Source of the DNA: Gracilaria gracilis
Taxonomy: Eukaryota; Rhodophyta; Florideophyceae; Gracilariales; Gracilariaceae
DNA: 64,000 bases
Assembly (NCBI GenBank): GCA_030374805.1
Contig: JARGSG010000195.1
Coordinates: 186,001 to 250,000 of the forward strand
Direction: 5' to 3'
Below the pieces are notes generated by a model, which did not search any database, was not told where the DNA came from, and saw nothing but the letters and a program-made list of their open reading frames with translations. The position numbers were made by a program, and so were the translations under genes. Positions 62,259-64,000 of the stretch are shown piece by piece (the first letter of the stretch is position 1; each line of letters begins with the position of its first letter).

Positions 62259-62961
62259 CCGCTAGTTCTTCGACAATATGTGCAAGCTCGGTGTGGCATT
62301 CGACGGATGAAAAAGGTTGTAGTCGCAGGGCGTACAGTTCGCAGCCGCGCCGCTTCAAAAGGCGAGAAAGGCGTTTGATTGTAATCGTGGGCACGGTAAG
62401 CTTTTTGAGGTTCTTCATGCTGGAGAGCTGGCAGCGTGGTAGCAGTTTCATAACGGAACCATCTGCGCGCTTGATGGTTAGGCTATACACCTTCCAGTCG
62501 ATGTCAGCACAGACCTCACGAAGCCATTGGCAACTGACGGTTTTCAGGGGAAGTCCGGTGTCGTAATCGTTCATGTCTATAACGTAGACCGGTATAGGTA
62601 CCGAACGATTGTAAATGGAAACAGATGCCTCCGCTTGGTGGAGGATGGGAACGGTGATGTGGTTGCCAAGTTCGGTAGAAGGGAAGTCGGATGGTTCGAG
62701 ACGGAAGTTGCATTCATGTATGGAACGGTGCGAAATAAAGACGTGCGAAGCTCCAGGATCCAAGTGGAAGGAAACTGGGTTTCCATTGAGCGAAGCTGAA
62801 TAAACCATCTCCCTGACGGGAGCAGCGTCAACGGCAGAAAGCTGAAGAGCCGATAGAACGGTGTTGAAGGCCGCACCAATGTGCCGCGAGGCTAGTTTTT
62901 CGCGTTCTTCCATGGATTCTGTGGTAAAGCACTGGCCATGGTAGCACAAAAGTAGAGTCAA
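62060..62961 (-). pseudogene. Gypsy-C aspartic protease and RT N-terminus
   Basis: The protease has LNGNPVSFHLDPGASHVFIS, a DPGAS active site in place of the usual D(T/S)GAS, then IPVYVIDMNDYDTGLPL and WLREVCADIDWKVYSLTI, a clan AA layout. The same frame continues through the linker (VEELADVFKEELSSELPPQ) into the first part of RT. The proline at the second active-site position is a substitution; whether it abolishes activity cannot be told. Confidence 0.72.
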
Positions 62962-63943
62962 ACATCACTCCAGGGGCCTTTTTCTCACTTCGTACAGCGC
63001 TCATAGAAACGATACATGCTGTTTGCCAGAGAATTTCGAATGTCTGCAGGGCCCCAACAGTCGACAGAAAGATCCTTGCAAATGAGAGAAGGATTGGTTG
63101 ACTTGTTTGATCCCGGCTTCGTAGAGCGATCCTTTTCTTCGTAGTTCCAAGACTTCGACATAGAACAGGCCTGGGAGTCATTCCATTTCTCAGAAATGTA
63201 GACTGCGTACACAAAGTTGTACACTTCAGCCATGTTCGTTGGGTGACCGTCCGAGAAACTTTCGGACAGCTTTTTTTGAATAGAACGGAGACACTGAGCT
63301 CGAAGAAGGTAAATGCTTCTGTATCGGGGGTGCCATAGATGTCTACCAACTCGCAGAACTTGTTGATATGGTTTTCGAGGGTCTCCCCATGGAACCGCAG
63401 GTGGATCAGGTTGACTCGCACTGTAGCTTCTTCGTTAGTCGGGACAAATTCGCTCATTATTTCGTCCTGGAGATCATGTATGGAGAATAAGAACTTTGCC
63501 TCGCTTACCATTCTGAAATATCAAGTGTCTGCGTTGTCTCTGAGAAGGCATGTAGACAGTCACACTGATTCACCGTCAACAACTATAGGACAAAGACTGG
63601 TGACCTTCCGTATGCTAGATATGAAGGAGAGGGCCTTGATTGAAATTATTTCGTTGTCCCTACCATGAAAGGTGGAGAAGTTTGAAAACTTCAGAACTTG
63701 TAGGAATGTCGTTGCCAGACCAGAACGTCTGGTCTCTGGCGCAATTTGGGGGTTCGAATGGGGTCTGGGTGGCAGAGTAGAGGCAGACAGAGTCCTTGGG
63801 AGAGGGTTGAGACGATCCTTGATATTGTGTACCTGAGTGACGACCATCTTCATCGTTTGTTGCTCTTGCTGTATCAACGACGTAAGCTGTGCGGAAAAAT
63901 GATCTGATGACGTTTGGTCAAAATAGAGCTGGGCGTGGGCCAT
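62828..63943 (-). pseudogene. Gypsy-C Gag remnant
   Basis: The gag start is the ATG ending at 63943 (MAHAQLYFDQ), with a helical region (FSAQLTSLIQQEQQTMKMVV) and FSNFSTFHGRDNEIISIKAL, the usual start of the retrotransposon capsid. After a shift near 63510 the capsid continues with DEIMSEFVPTNEEATVRVNL and HINKFCELVDIYGT. The end (62985-63233) has ICKDLSVDCWGPADIR followed by a cysteine at YERC, perhaps a degraded zinc knuckle. The 5' leader and LTR lie at or beyond the right edge. Confidence 0.65.
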
Positions 63944-64000
63944 GTTGCCGGCGGGAAACTTTGGGAGTCAATTCAACACTGGCTGAAGTTTGACGAACAG

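Overview
The window is eukaryotic, not bacterial. It carries chromodomain-bearing Ty3/gypsy and Ty1/copia retrotransposon relics, several cut-and-paste DNA transposon families (MULE, PIF/Harbinger, pogo/Tigger-like, probable CMC/Plavaka-like, small hAT-like and foldback MITEs), a short spliceosomal intron with a GTAAGT donor and a TACTAAC branch site, AATAAA signals, and no operons or Shine-Dalgarno-led gene clusters. I cannot name the species. The mix resembles a transposon-rich protist or alga (red alga- or oomycete-like repeats), but that is inference. I see no certain single-copy host gene and no tRNA or rRNA.

Layout. 0.4-7.4 kb: Gypsy-A on the minus strand (gag, CCHC knuckle and protease, RT, RNase H, integrase, chromodomain), frameshifted. 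7.5-11.2 kb: a MULE on the minus strand whose first ORF begins with a DnaJ-type J domain, followed by a frameshifted DDE/SWIM region. 11.4-17.9 kb: an AT-rich island holding an apparently intact PIF/Harbinger transposase with one 59-nt intron, its divergent partner ORF, and a badly decayed pogo-like transposase on the minus strand. 17.9-19.2 kb: an unrecognised decayed ORF. 19.5-25.5 kb: Gypsy-B on the minus strand, with the RT palm deleted. 25.6-31.3 kb: mostly featureless, with a 115-bp inverted-repeat element and a gene built of 78-bp repeats. 31.4-35.3 kb: the N-terminal half of a pogo-like transposase abutting a copia relic, which is interrupted and followed by two copies of a 409-bp hAT-like MITE.

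36.6-50.4 kb is a block of decayed, mostly unrecognisable genes on alternating strands. One has a PPYN-type motif and a C-terminal SET-domain motif; one has a zinc finger and a layout like CMC/Plavaka transposases. 50.6-57.6 kb: ATGGCC-rich repeats, a two-part hypothetical gene, a 434-bp near-palindromic element, the catalytic half of a second pogo-like transposase with its acidic triad intact, and a GC-rich proline-rich ORF. 58-64 kb: a trinucleotide microsatellite and Gypsy-C on the minus strand, which runs off the right edge.

Most coding tracts are broken by one-base shifts and TAG/TGA/TAA codons, so the window reads as a graveyard of nested elements. The best-preserved pieces are the Harbinger pair, the 54.6-55.9 kb pogo-like transposase, the J-domain ORF and the Gypsy-A gag. 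Coordinates of relics are approximate (about 20-100 bases) unless a codon is named.
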